This document shows positions 1 through 9,319 of a DNA stretch of 24,483 nucleotides, piece by piece. Source of the stretch: an uncultured Burkholderiaceae bacterium. GTDB taxonomy: Bacteria; Pseudomonadota; Gammaproteobacteria; Burkholderiales; Burkholderiaceae_C. The DNA lies in assembly GCA_938022295.1 (NCBI GenBank), contig CALIDR010000093.1:1-24483 (forward strand), given 5' to 3'. Below the pieces are notes generated by a model, which was not told the origin of the DNA, searched no databases, and saw nothing but the letters and a program-made list of their open reading frames with translations. How positions within the stretch are numbered: the first letter of the stretch is position 1; the number at the start of each line of letters is the position of its first letter. The position numbers and the translations under genes were made by a program.

Positions 1-2138
<2,138 letters not shown>

Positions 2139-2231
2139 TCGGGGCCTCACGGGCAATGGGGCGACGACCATCCATGCTAGCGATCGCCGTGCCAGCCCAT
2201 GGCCGCCGAAGCGGTGCCGCCGGGCGCCGCC

Positions 2232-2237
2232 GATAAT
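2232..2237 (+). promoter_or_regulatory. -10-like box GATAAT just before hemC
   Basis: GATAAT matches TATAAT at 5 of 6 positions and lies 7 nt before the hemC ATG at 2245. If it is a real -10 element, transcription would start at or next to the A of the start codon, giving a leaderless mRNA. No Shine-Dalgarno is visible, which fits. The -35 side shows no clear TTGACA. The role is inferred. Confidence 0.45.
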
Positions 2238-2244
2238 GGGTCGC

Positions 2245-3177
2245 ATGGACGAACCGCTGATCATCGCCACCCGCGAGAGCCGCCTCGCGCTGTGGCAGGC
2301 CGAGCACGTGCGCGACCTGCTGCGCGCGCGTTTCGGCGTCGCCGTCGAACTGCTGGGCATGACCACGCGCGGCGACCAGATCCTCGACGTGACGCTGTCG
2401 AAGGTCGGCGGCAAGGGCCTGTTCGTCAAGGAGCTCGAGACCGCGCTCGGGGACGGCCGCGCGCACCTGGCGGTGCACTCGCTGAAGGACGTGCCGATGG
2501 AGCTGCCGCCGGGCTTCGTGCTGGCGGCCGTGCTCGAACGCGAGGACCCGCGCGACGCCTTCGTCAGCAGCCGCCACGCCTCGCTCGACGCGCTGCCGGC
2601 CGGCGCCGTCGTCGGCACGTCGAGCCTGCGCCGCGAGGTGCAGCTGCGCGCGCTGCGGCCGGACCTGGCGATCGAGCCGCTGCGCGGCAACCTCGACACC
2701 CGCCTGCGCAAGCTCGACGAGGGGCGCTACGACGCCATCGTGCTCGCCGCCGCAGGCCTGAAGCGGCTCGGCCTGGCCGCGCGCATCCGCGCGCTGTTCG
2801 ACGTCGACCGCATGCTGCCGGCCGCGGGGCAGGGCGCGCTCGGCATCGAGGTGCGCGCCGACGCCACCGCGCTGCGCGAGCGGCTGGCCACGCTGATCGA
2901 CGGCCCGACGTGGCTGGCCGCGCACGCCGAGCGGGCGGTCTCGCGCGCGCTCGGCGGCAGCTGCAGCATGCCGCTGGCCGCGCACGCGCGCTGGCAGGGC
3001 GACACCCTGCACCTGGACACGCTGCTCGGCGACCCCACGGGCGCGCGCGCCCCGCTGCGCGCGAGCGTGCAGGGCCGCCCGGCCGACGCCGAGGCGGCCG
3101 CGGCGCTCGGCGAGGCGGCGGCGCGGCAGCTGCACGCCGCGGGTGCGGCCGACTACCTGCCGGCCGCGGGCGCGTGA
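2245..3177 (+). CDS. hemC: Porphobilinogen deaminase (hydroxymethylbilane synthase)
   Basis: Condenses four porphobilinogen units into hydroxymethylbilane in haem/sirohaem synthesis, in the cytosol. The 310-residue product has the usual family length. It begins MDEPLIIATRESRLALWQAE and shows SKVGGKGLFVKELE, the HSLKDVP segment with the catalytic Asp (residue 82), GTSSLRR, PLRGNLDTRLRKLD, LPAAGQGALGIE, and LGGSC with the dipyrromethane cofactor Cys at residue 240. An in-frame ATG at 2236 is an alternative start adding three residues; 2245 matches the family N-terminus better and sits at leaderless distance from a -10-like box. The stop overlaps a possible GTG start of hemD. Divergent from ppc. 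Confidence 0.96.
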   Translation: MDEPLIIATRESRLALWQAEHVRDLLRARFGVAVELLGMTTRGDQILDVTLSKVGGKGLFVKELETALGDGRAHLAVHSLKDVPMELPPGFVLAAVLEREDPRDAFVSSRHASLDALPAGAVVGTSSLRREVQLRALRPDLAIEPLRGNLDTRLRKLDEGRYDAIVLAAAGLKRLGLAARIRALFDVDRMLPAAGQGALGIEVRADATALRERLATLIDGPTWLAAHAERAVSRALGGSCSMPLAAHARWQGDTLHLDTLLGDPTGARAPLRASVQGRPADAEAAAALGEAAARQLHAAGAADYLPAAGA

Positions 3178-3185
3178 GCGTCGCG

Positions 3186-3986
3186 ATGCGCGTGCTCGTC
3201 ACGCGACCGCAGCCGCAGGCCGACGCGTGGGTCGCGCGGCTGCGCGGGCGCGGCGTCGACGCGGTGGCGCTGCCGCTGCTGGGCATCGCGCCGGCCGCGG
3301 ACCCGGCGCCGGTCGACGCCGCGTGGCGCGCGCTCGGCGGCTCGGCACCGCCGGCGCTCGTCGTCTTCGTCAGCCCGAACGCGGTGGGCGCTTTTTTCGA
3401 CCGCCGCCCGCTGGGTGCGGCGTGGCCGGCGGCCAGCGTCGCCGCCGCGCCCGGCCCCGGCACCGCGGCGGCGCTCGCCGAGCGCGGCGTGCCGGAAGCC
3501 GCGATCGTGCAGCCGGCCGCCGACGCCGCGCAGTTCGACTCCGAAGCGCTGTGGGCCCGGCTCGCCGGGCGGCCGTGGGGCGGGGCGCGCGTGCTCGTCG
3601 TGCGCGGCGATGGCGGGCGCGACTGGCTCGCCGACACGCTGCGCGCCGCCGGCGCCGACGTCGGCTTCGTCCAGGCCTACCGCCGTGGCGCGCCGGTGCT
3701 CGGCGCCGAGGCGCGGCGCGTGCTCGACGCGGCCGTCGCCGAGCCGGGCGTGCACCTGTGGCTCTTCAGCAGCTCCGAAGCCGTCGGCCACCTGCGCGCA
3801 CTGGCGCCGGGCGCCGACTGGTCGGCGGCGGCGGCACTCGCCTCGCACCCGCGTATCGCCGAAGCGGCGCGCGCGCTCGGCTTCGGCCGCGTCGACGAGG
3901 TGCGCCCGGAGTTCGACGCGGTCGTCGACGCGCTGCGCGCCAACCAGTCCGGCCGCGCCCGCGGCTCGCCGACAATCGCGCCATGA
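3186..3986 (+). CDS. hemD: Uroporphyrinogen-III synthase
   Basis: Cyclises and inverts ring D of hydroxymethylbilane to give uroporphyrinogen III, the step after HemC. The 266-residue protein begins MRVLVTRPQPQADAWVARL, the typical HemD opening, followed by PLLGIAP, FVSPNAVGAFF, VLVVRGDGGRDWLADTL, YRRGAP and LFSSSEAVGHL, which match the weakly conserved family pattern. An upstream GTG at 3174 would overlap the hemC stop (GTGA) and add four residues; either start is possible. Its stop (3984-3986) overlaps the ATG of the next gene as ATGA. HemD is poorly conserved in general, but position after hemC makes the call firm. The last residues (GSPTIAP) coincide with the -10-like box of the downstream gene and are probably not functionally constrained. 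Confidence 0.93.
   Translation: MRVLVTRPQPQADAWVARLRGRGVDAVALPLLGIAPAADPAPVDAAWRALGGSAPPALVVFVSPNAVGAFFDRRPLGAAWPAASVAAAPGPGTAAALAERGVPEAAIVQPAADAAQFDSEALWARLAGRPWGGARVLVVRGDGGRDWLADTLRAAGADVGFVQAYRRGAPVLGAEARRVLDAAVAEPGVHLWLFSSSEAVGHLRALAPGADWSAAAALASHPRIAEAARALGFGRVDEVRPEFDAVVDALRANQSGRARGSPTIAP
3971..3976 (+). promoter_or_regulatory. -10-like box GACAAT before the 2OG oxygenase
   Basis: GACAAT lies inside the 3' end of hemD, 6 nt before the ATG at 3983. It has the same placement as the boxes before hemC and the ArnT-like gene, so the oxygenase may have its own leaderless transcript as well as read-through from hemCD. Inferred from spacing only. Confidence 0.35.
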
Positions 3987-4828
3987 ACGTCGCCCGCCAG
4001 TCGATCACCCCCGAACTGCGCCAGTGGATCGTCGACCAGGCGCGCGCCGGCCGCCGCCCCGAGGACGTGCTGGCGGCGATGCGCGAAAGCGGCTGGGACG
4101 AAGACGTCGCGATCGAGGCGATGGAGCGCTCGCTCGAGGACTTCCTCGGTGTGGCCGGCACGCCGCCGCCGGTGCCGGTGCCCGAGCCCGACCTCGCCGG
4201 GTCGCCCGCCGTCGTCCACGCCTTCGACCGCGACGTGCAGGTGCTGCTGCAGATGCGCTCGCCGCGCGTCGTCGTCTTCGGCGGCCTGCTGTCGGCGGCC
4301 GAGTGCGCGGCGCTGATCGAGCTCGCCGAGCCGCGGCTCGCGCGCTCCGAGACGGTGCAGGTGACGACCGGCGGCAGCGAGGTGCACGCCGCGCGCACCA
4401 GCCGCGGGATGTTCTTCCAGCGCAGCGAGACGGACCTGATCGCGCGCATCGAGCAGCGCATCGCCGCGCTCGTGCACTGGCCGGTCGAGCGCGGCGAGGG
4501 CATCCAGGTGCTGCACTACGCGCCCGGGGCGCAGTACGAGCCGCACTACGACTACTTCGACCCCGCGCAGCCCGGCACGCCGACGATCCTCAAGCGCGGC
4601 GGCCAGCGCGTGGGCACGCTGGTGATGTACCTCAACACCCCCGCGCGCGGCGGCGGCACGACGTTTCCCGACGTCGGCCTCGAGGTCGGCGCGGTCGCCG
4701 GCAACGCCGTCTTCTTCAGCTACGACCGCCCGCACCCGGCGACGAAGTCGCTGCACGGCGGCGCGCCGGTCGTCGAGGGCGAGAAGTGGGTGGCGACCAA
4801 GTGGCTGCGCGAGGGCGTGTTCACCTGA
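3983..4828 (+). CDS. 2-oxoglutarate/Fe(II)-dependent oxygenase, prolyl-4-hydroxylase type
   Basis: Predicted non-haem iron dioxygenase coupling oxidation of 2-oxoglutarate to hydroxylation of a target, probably protein prolyl residues as in the P4Hc family; the actual substrate is unknown. The 281-residue protein has an N-terminal helical, UBA-like segment (about residues 10-55), a Pro-rich linker, then the double-stranded beta-helix. Fe ligands are visible as H188 and D190 (EPHYDYF) and the distal H258 (SLHGGAP), and K268 ten residues later is placed to bind 2-oxoglutarate. GTLVMYLNTPARGGGTTFPD is typical of the family. No signal peptide. The ATG overlaps the hemD stop, implying coupling or an embedded promoter. 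Convergent with the MBL gene, 16 bp apart. Confidence 0.9.
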   Translation: MNVARQSITPELRQWIVDQARAGRRPEDVLAAMRESGWDEDVAIEAMERSLEDFLGVAGTPPPVPVPEPDLAGSPAVVHAFDRDVQVLLQMRSPRVVVFGGLLSAAECAALIELAEPRLARSETVQVTTGGSEVHAARTSRGMFFQRSETDLIARIEQRIAALVHWPVERGEGIQVLHYAPGAQYEPHYDYFDPAQPGTPTILKRGGQRVGTLVMYLNTPARGGGTTFPDVGLEVGAVAGNAVFFSYDRPHPATKSLHGGAPVVEGEKWVATKWLREGVFT

Positions 4829-4844
4829 GGCGCCGGGCCGCGGG

Positions 4845-6200
4845 TCACAAGTCGAAGCGGCCGCCGTGCGGCGGCACGCGCACCCGCCAGCGCAGCTCGT
4901 CCTGGATCCGGCAGCGCAGCGCGTCGGCGGCCTGCGGCTCGCCGTGCACGACGAAGGTCTGGCGCGGCGGCGCCTCGAAGCCGCGCAGCCACGCCATCAG
5001 CTCGCCGGCGTCGGCGTGGCCGGAGAACACCTCGAGGTGGCTCACCTGCGCGCGCACGGGCACCATCTCGCCGTGGATCTTGACCTCGGTCGCGCCGCCG
5101 ACGAGCTTGGCGCCGCGGCTGCCGCCGACCTGGAAGCCGGGGAACACGACGTGGTGCCGCGGGTCGGGCGCCATCGCCTTCAGGTGGTGCAGCACGCGGC
5201 CGCCGGTGGCCATGCCGCTGGCGGAGATGATCACCGCCGGGTAGTGGCGGTGCGCGAGCTTGATCGACTGCTCGGCCTTCGCGACCATCGTCACGCCGTC
5301 GGTCAGCGTCGCGATCTCGCGCGCGCTCACCCGCAGCAGCTTGCGGTGGCGCTGGTACAGCGCCGTGGCCTCGATCGCCATCGGGCTGTCGAGGAAGATC
5401 GGCAGCTTGGCCGGGATTTCGCCGGCGGCCTTCAGCCGCTGCAGCACGAGCAGCAGCGCCTGTGCGCGGCCGACGGCGAACGACGGCAGCAGCACCGAGC
5501 CGCCGCGGCCGATCGTGTCGCGCACGATCGCGCCGAGGTGCCGTGCGGCGTCGTCGCGCGGGTGCACGCGGTCGCCGTAGGTCGACTCGACGAGCAGCAC
5601 GTCGGCGCGCGGCACGCGCTGCGGCGGCGGCATCAGCAGGTCGTCGCTGCGGCCGAGGTCGCCGGAGTAGACCAGCGTCTCGTGGCCGGCGCGCAGCGTC
5701 ACCGCGCAGGCGCCGAGCAGGTGGCCCACCGGCGTCAGCGCCACGTGCACGCGGCCGATCGCGAGCTCGCGCCCCGGCGGCAGCGGCACGATCTTCGCCA
5801 CCGCGCGCCTGGCGTCGGCGCTCGTGTACAGCGGCAGCGCCTTCTCGTGCTTCGAGTAGCCGTAGCGGTTGGCGCGCCGCGCGTCCTCCTCCTGCAGCCG
5901 TGCGCTGTCGAGCAGCAGCACCTCGGCGAGGTCGCGCGTGGCGGGCGACGCGTAGACCGGCCCGCGGAACCCGGCCTTGACCAGCCGCGGCAGCCAGCCG
6001 CTGTGGTCCAGGTGCGCATGGCCGAGCACGACGGCGTCGGCGTCGAGCATCTCCGGCGGCGCCGGTTGCCAGTTGCGTTCGCGGTGGACCTTGAAGCCCT
6101 GGAACATCCCGCAGTCCAGCAGGATGCGAGAGCCGGCCAGTTCGACGAGGTGGCGCGAGCCGGTGACGGTGTCGGCGGCGCCGAAGAATTGGATGCGCAT
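4845..6200 (-). CDS. MBL-fold / beta-CASP RNA-processing exonuclease-like hydrolase
   Basis: Predicted zinc-dependent nuclease of the metallo-beta-lactamase/beta-CASP (YSH1/CPSF73-like) family acting on RNA. From ATG 6200 the product is 451 residues. It opens MRIQFFGAADTVTGSRHL, followed by the zinc-binding HAHLDH (residues 61-66), a downstream His in PVGHLLGA, YSGDLGR with the metal-bridging Asp, the beta-CASP segment starting VESTYGDR, SGMATGGRV, the late His in FSGHADAGEL, and FVVHGEPQAADAL near the C-terminus. An in-frame ATG at 6212 is an alternative start adding four residues; no strong Shine-Dalgarno separates them. It is divergent from the yegP-like gene. Family assignment is strong; the physiological RNA target is not known from sequence. 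Confidence 0.92.
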   Translation of the reverse strand: MRIQFFGAADTVTGSRHLVELAGSRILLDCGMFQGFKVHRERNWQPAPPEMLDADAVVLGHAHLDHSGWLPRLVKAGFRGPVYASPATRDLAEVLLLDSARLQEEDARRANRYGYSKHEKALPLYTSADARRAVAKIVPLPPGRELAIGRVHVALTPVGHLLGACAVTLRAGHETLVYSGDLGRSDDLLMPPPQRVPRADVLLVESTYGDRVHPRDDAARHLGAIVRDTIGRGGSVLLPSFAVGRAQALLLVLQRLKAAGEIPAKLPIFLDSPMAIEATALYQRHRKLLRVSAREIATLTDGVTMVAKAEQSIKLAHRHYPAVIISASGMATGGRVLHHLKAMAPDPRHHVVFPGFQVGGSRGAKLVGGATEVKIHGEMVPVRAQVSHLEVFSGHADAGELMAWLRGFEAPPRQTFVVHGEPQAADALRCRIQDELRWRVRVPPHGGRFDL

Positions 6201-6264
6201 CGCCCGCAGCATGCCACGCCTTGGCGGCAGGGTCGCCCCGCAGCGTCGGGCCGCTGCGATGCGC

Positions 6265-6270
6265 TACGCT
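6265..6270 (+). promoter_or_regulatory. Possible -10 box TACGCT for the yegP-like gene
   Basis: TACGCT lies 44 nt before the ATG at 6315 and would give a leader of about 38 nt that carries the strong AGGAGGA ribosome site. No convincing -35 hexamer is visible. Confidence 0.35.
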
Positions 6271-6303
6271 GCACGGGCCGATTTGCGGCGAACCACACCG
6301 TCC

Positions 6304-6310
6304 AGGAGGA
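6304..6310 (+). promoter_or_regulatory. Strong ribosome binding site AGGAGGA
   Basis: A near-perfect anti-Shine-Dalgarno complement 4 nt before the ATG at 6315. It is the strongest ribosome site among the genes here, most of which have weak or no SD, and it suggests high expression of this small protein. Confidence 0.75.
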
Positions 6311-6314
6311 TCCG

Positions 6315-6653
6315 ATGCCCGGCAAGTTCGAACTGAAGAAGTCCAGCAACGACAAGATCTACTTCAACCTGCTCGCGAGCAACGGGCAGGTGATCCTGAC
6401 CAGCGAGATGTACGAGAGCAAGGCCTCGGCGCTCAACGGCATCGAGTCGGTGAAGAAGAACGCCGCCGACGCGAACCGCTACGAGCGCGCCGACGGCGCC
6501 AACGGCAAGCCGTACTTCACGCTGAAGGCGGCGAACCACCAGGTCATCGGCCGCAGCCAGATGTACGACTCCGCCGCCAACCGCGACGCCGGCATTGCCT
6601 CGGTGATGGAGCACGCCCCCGGCGCGCCGACCGACGACCTGACCGGCGGCTGA
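6315..6653 (+). CDS. yegP: YegP family DUF1508 protein (two tandem repeats)
   Basis: A 112-residue cytosolic protein made of two copies of the roughly 50-residue DUF1508 module. Repeat 1 covers about residues 3-50 (GKFELKKSSNDKIYFNLLAS, then GQVILTSEMYESKASALNGI) and repeat 2 about 53-100 (ANGKPYFTLKAANHQVIGRS, then QMYDSAANRDAGI). This tandem arrangement and length match E. coli YegP. The function of the family is not established; it is often listed as a small stress-associated or conserved hypothetical protein. It has a strong Shine-Dalgarno and is monocistronic, with its 3' end facing the broken epimerase gene 76 bp away. Confidence 0.92.
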   Translation: MPGKFELKKSSNDKIYFNLLASNGQVILTSEMYESKASALNGIESVKKNAADANRYERADGANGKPYFTLKAANHQVIGRSQMYDSAANRDAGIASVMEHAPGAPTDDLTGG

Positions 6654-7012
6654 GCACGTCGGCCGCGCCGCCCGGGGCCGATCCGGCCGCCGCGCGGGCA
6701 GGCCGGGTGCAGCGCGGCGCGGGGGGCGCTCAGCCTTTCGCGAGCGCAGCGAGCTCGGCCGACTCGACGACGTGCACCCCGCCCGGCCGCGTGCGCAGCG
6801 CAGCCAGCATGCCGGCCGCCACGGCGCCGGCGGCGATCGGCCGCACGCGCGCCGGCAGCAGCGCGCGCCACGGCGCCGTCAGCCGCAGCGCCAGCCGCTC
6901 GCCCAGGCGCGGCGGCTGCCCGAGCGCGTCGCGGTCGCCGGCCAGCAGCGACGGGCGGGCGATCACGAGCACGTCGAAGCCCACCTCCCGCAGCGCCTGC
7001 TCCATCTCGCCC

Positions 7013-7017
7013 TTGAC
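7013..7017 (+). repeat. Left copy of target-site duplication TTGAC
   Basis: Five bases identical to 7255-7259, immediately outside the left terminal inverted repeat; together they represent one original host sequence inside the codons for Val-Lys. Confidence 0.9.
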
Positions 7018-7032
7018 CCTAGATCCGGCAGT
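7018..7032 (+). repeat. Left terminal inverted repeat (15 bp)
   Basis: CCTAGATCCGGCAGT, the exact reverse complement of 7240-7254. It contains CTAG one base in from the end. Confidence 0.93.
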
Positions 7033-7205
7033 CGGCCGCTCGGTACTGCATGCAACCTGCTCCCATGCTGGGTGTTTTCGCTCACGCGGACGGTCACCTC
7101 TTGGGTGACGACGCTGCGCACCCGATCGAGCCGCCCTCGGCCACGCTGGCGGCGTTGCGAATCCTGGCGATGGCCCGCGCCATCGCTGCGGTTCGCGCCT
7201 TGCCA

Positions 7206-7236
7206 GCGCGCCCGATGACGGCCCGCTCGGGCGCGC
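7206..7236. repeat. 10-bp-stem hairpin inside the mobile element
   Basis: GCGCGCCCGA (7206-7215) pairs perfectly with TCGGGCGCGC (7227-7236) around an 11-nt loop. It is the largest of three hairpins in the element; the others are GCGATGGC/GCCATCGC at 7167-7186 (4-nt loop) and GTCACC/GGTGAC at 7093-7109 (5-nt loop). Confidence 0.8.
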
Positions 7237-7239
7237 CCA

Positions 7240-7254
7240 ACTGCCGGATCTAGG
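7240..7254 (-). repeat. Right terminal inverted repeat (15 bp)
   Basis: ACTGCCGGATCTAGG on the plus strand, exact inverse of 7018-7032. Confidence 0.93.
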
Positions 7255-7259
7255 TTGAC
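7255..7259 (+). repeat. Right copy of target-site duplication TTGAC
   Basis: Matches 7013-7017 exactly and abuts the right terminal inverted repeat. Confidence 0.9.
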
Positions 7260-7675
7260 GCGGCTGTAGAACAGGCGCGAGCGCGCGTCGGCGCCGAACG
7301 CCGAGACGACGGCGAAGCGCCGCGCGCCGGCCGCGCGGGCGGCGCGCGCGAAGGCGAGCACGGCGTCGAGATCGACTGCGCGGAACGCCGCCGGCGAGCC
7401 GGCAGCGCGGATCGTCGTGCCGAGCGCGCAAAAGGCCTCGTCGAGCGGCGGCAGACGATCGGCCGGCCACGCCAGCCGGCGCGCCTTCGGCAGCGCTTCG
7501 AGCGCCGGCACCGGGCGGCGCAGCGGCAGCCACAGCTCGGCACAGCGCGGGTCGGCGGCCAACTGCGTGGCCAGCGAGCGGCCGACGAGACCGCTCGCCC
7601 CGGCGACGGCGCAGCGCACGGCCGACGGCACCGGCGGCGCGGCGGCACGTCGTTCCCCCGGCGTGGTTTTGCCGC

Positions 7676-9289
7676 TCAAGGCCCCCACCGGATCGTCAGC
7701 AGCCCGCGCTCGCGGTGCAGCACGCGGTACGGCGGCGACGCGACCTGGTCGGCCGGCATGGCGGCGACGAGCTCGTCGATCCGGTCTTCGCGCACCAGGG
7801 CGACCTCGCCCGCGGCCGGCGCGCGCCGCGGCGTCGGCGTCTGCAGGTAGACGGCGAAGCTCGGCCGGTGCAGGCCCCACTGCACGGCGTGCAGCGGGCC
7901 CGGCGCGGCGTCGGCGCGCGCGGCCATCGCCCCGCGTCGCACCGGGCCTTGCAGGCGGTCGCCGAGCCAGGGTGTGAAGGCGGCGTTGAACCACGCCGCC
8001 ATCGCCAGCGCGAGGGCGCCGATCGCCGTCGGCCCGGCGCGCGCCGCCGGGGCCAGGCGCAGCGCCAGCGCGCCGCCGACGGCGAAGGCGCCGGCGCTCG
8101 CCCACAGGCCGAGCGTGTCGGCCGGCGGCGACAGCAACGCGCGGTACAGCGCGTCGCGCACCGACGGCGCCAGCGCGACGACGGCCTGCACCGCGGCGAC
8201 GAACGCGAGCGGCAGCGCGAGCACGCTCGCCACGACGCCGCCGCGCACGCCGCGGCCGGCGTCGGCCCACGCGCGGCCGGCCAGCAGCGCCAGCGGCGTG
8301 ACGCCGTACAGCGCGTAGTGCGGCAGCTTCGTGCCCGACAGGCTGAAGAACACGATCACGAAGCCCGCCCAGCCGAGCAGGAAGCGCGGCAGCGGCTCGC
8401 GCCACGCGCTGCGCACGCGCGCGAGCACCGGCACGAGCAGCACGCTCCACGGCAGCAGCAGCAGCGGCACGACGACGACGTAGTAGACGATGCTGCCGCC
8501 GTGCCCCTCGAGCGTGCCGACGAAGCGCTCGACGTTGTGGCGCATGAAGAAGCCGTCGACGAACGCCCGGCCGTGGCGGTGCAGCGCGTAGGCGTACCAC
8601 GGCAGCGCGACCGCGACCAGCAGCGCCCACGCCCACGCGTCGCCGACGAGCCCGCGCAGCCTTCGGGCCCACCCGTCGCGCGGCGTGCCGGCGACCCACA
8701 GCAGGATCGCGGCGCCGGGCACGAGCAGCGCGACCGGACCCTTCGTCAGCACGCCCAGGCCGACCCACACCGCCGCGCGGCGCAGCGCGAGGCGGGCGCC
8801 GCGGAGGTCGCCGGCGTCGGTGCGCTCGACGTGGCGCCAGGCGTCGAAGGCGGCCAGCGCGAGCCAGAGGTTCAGCAGCGCGTCGGCCGTCGCCGCGCGG
8901 CCGATCGCGAGCACGCCAGTGCTGGTGGCGAGCACCGCGGCGCCGACCCACGCCGCCGCCTCGCCGAAGCGCGGCCGCGCGAACGCGAACGCGGCGACGA
9001 CCCAGGCCCAGGCCGCGAGCACCGACGGCAGCCGGAACGCCGCCTCGACCGGCCCGAGCACGGCCACCGCCGCGGCCTGGAACCAGTAGGTCAGGATCGG
9101 CTTGTCCCAGCGCGGCTCGCCGTTGAGCGTCGTGTGGCCGAAGTCGCCGCTGGCGAGCATCTCCCGCGTCGCTTCGGCGAAGGCGCCCTCGTCGGCGTCG
9201 AACAGCGGCGCCGCGCCCAGGCGCAGCAGCGCGACGGCGAGCAGCAGCGCGGCAGCCAGCCACGCCGCCCGGGGGCGGTGGGTCGTCAT
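7676..9289 (-). CDS. ArnT-like membrane glycosyltransferase (GT83/PMT_2 family)
   Basis: Predicted polytopic inner-membrane enzyme transferring a sugar from a polyprenyl-phosphate carrier to a lipid or protein acceptor; ArnT itself adds aminoarabinose to lipid A, but the sugar and acceptor here are not determined. The 537-residue protein has an N-terminal membrane segment, then the family's acidic motif LFDADEGAFAEATREML (about residues 29-45) and GEPRWDKPILTYWF, with roughly a dozen hydrophobic segments up to about residue 440 and a soluble C-terminal portion. The ATG at 9289 has no Shine-Dalgarno; a -10-like GACAAT lies 8 nt before it. Downstream of a PAP2 phosphatase (30 bp) and upstream of the broken epimerase, suggesting an envelope glycolipid unit. 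Confidence 0.88.
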   Translation of the reverse strand: MTTHRPRAAWLAAALLLAVALLRLGAAPLFDADEGAFAEATREMLASGDFGHTTLNGEPRWDKPILTYWFQAAAVAVLGPVEAAFRLPSVLAAWAWVVAAFAFARPRFGEAAAWVGAAVLATSTGVLAIGRAATADALLNLWLALAAFDAWRHVERTDAGDLRGARLALRRAAVWVGLGVLTKGPVALLVPGAAILLWVAGTPRDGWARRLRGLVGDAWAWALLVAVALPWYAYALHRHGRAFVDGFFMRHNVERFVGTLEGHGGSIVYYVVVVPLLLLPWSVLLVPVLARVRSAWREPLPRFLLGWAGFVIVFFSLSGTKLPHYALYGVTPLALLAGRAWADAGRGVRGGVVASVLALPLAFVAAVQAVVALAPSVRDALYRALLSPPADTLGLWASAGAFAVGGALALRLAPAARAGPTAIGALALAMAAWFNAAFTPWLGDRLQGPVRRGAMAARADAAPGPLHAVQWGLHRPSFAVYLQTPTPRRAPAAGEVALVREDRIDELVAAMPADQVASPPYRVLHRERGLLTIRWGP

Positions 9290-9297
9290 GCGCCCGG

Positions 9298-9303
9298 ATT
9301 GTC
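9298..9303 (-). promoter_or_regulatory. -10-like box GACAAT before the ArnT-like gene
   Basis: Reading the minus strand, GACAAT is followed by 8 nt and then the ATG at 9289. The placement matches that before hemC and the 2OG oxygenase and would give a leaderless or near-leaderless transcript. Confidence 0.35.
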
Positions 9304-9319
9304 GCGGCCGGGCGGCGGC

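Larger units (their letters stand above)
7018..7254. mobile_element. MITE-like non-autonomous insertion with 15-bp TIRs and 5-bp target duplication
   Basis: A 237-bp element bounded by perfect 15-bp inverted repeats: CCTAGATCCGGCAGT at 7018-7032 and its reverse complement at 7240-7254. Similarity continues imperfectly further inward. Both sides are flanked by TTGAC (7013-7017 and 7255-7259), the signature of transposition with 5-bp target duplication. Excision in silico restores the host gene frame. There is no transposase; the only open frames are short (for example 7050-7253 plus, whose stop lies in the right TIR) and have no recognised domain. It contains three perfect internal hairpins. 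I cannot assign it to an IS family from the TIR alone. Confidence 0.93.
6730..7631 (-). pseudogene. NAD(P)-binding epimerase/oxidoreductase, interrupted by a 237-bp insertion
   Basis: The 5' part (from about 7631) opens with a Rossmann motif, AVAGASGLVGRSLATQL, and runs through ALGTTIRAAGSPAAFRAVD and RFAVVSAFGADARSRLFYSRV, typical of the YbjT/HTATIP2-like atypical SDR group. The frame is broken at 7254. The 3' part resumes in another frame at 7017 with VKGEMEQALREVGFDVLVIA and RPSLLAGDR, and ends at the stop 6730-6732. Removing 7018-7254 plus one TTGAC copy (242 bp, not a multiple of 3) gives FYSRVKGEMEQAL and a normal 219-residue protein. As it stands, translation would run through the insert to a stop at 6963, giving a 222-residue chimera with about 125 native residues. 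GTG 7631 or GTG 7619 is the likely start. It follows the ArnT-like gene by 44 bp. Confidence 0.9.

Noticed and set aside
7050..7253. 67-codon open frame inside the mobile element as a real gene
   Set aside because: No ribosome site or recognisable domain, and the stop lies in the terminal repeat; more likely incidental.
7018..7254. Integron attC site or group II intron
   Set aside because: There is no GTTRRRY core or intron domain V-like terminus; TIRs plus target duplication fit a transposed element instead.
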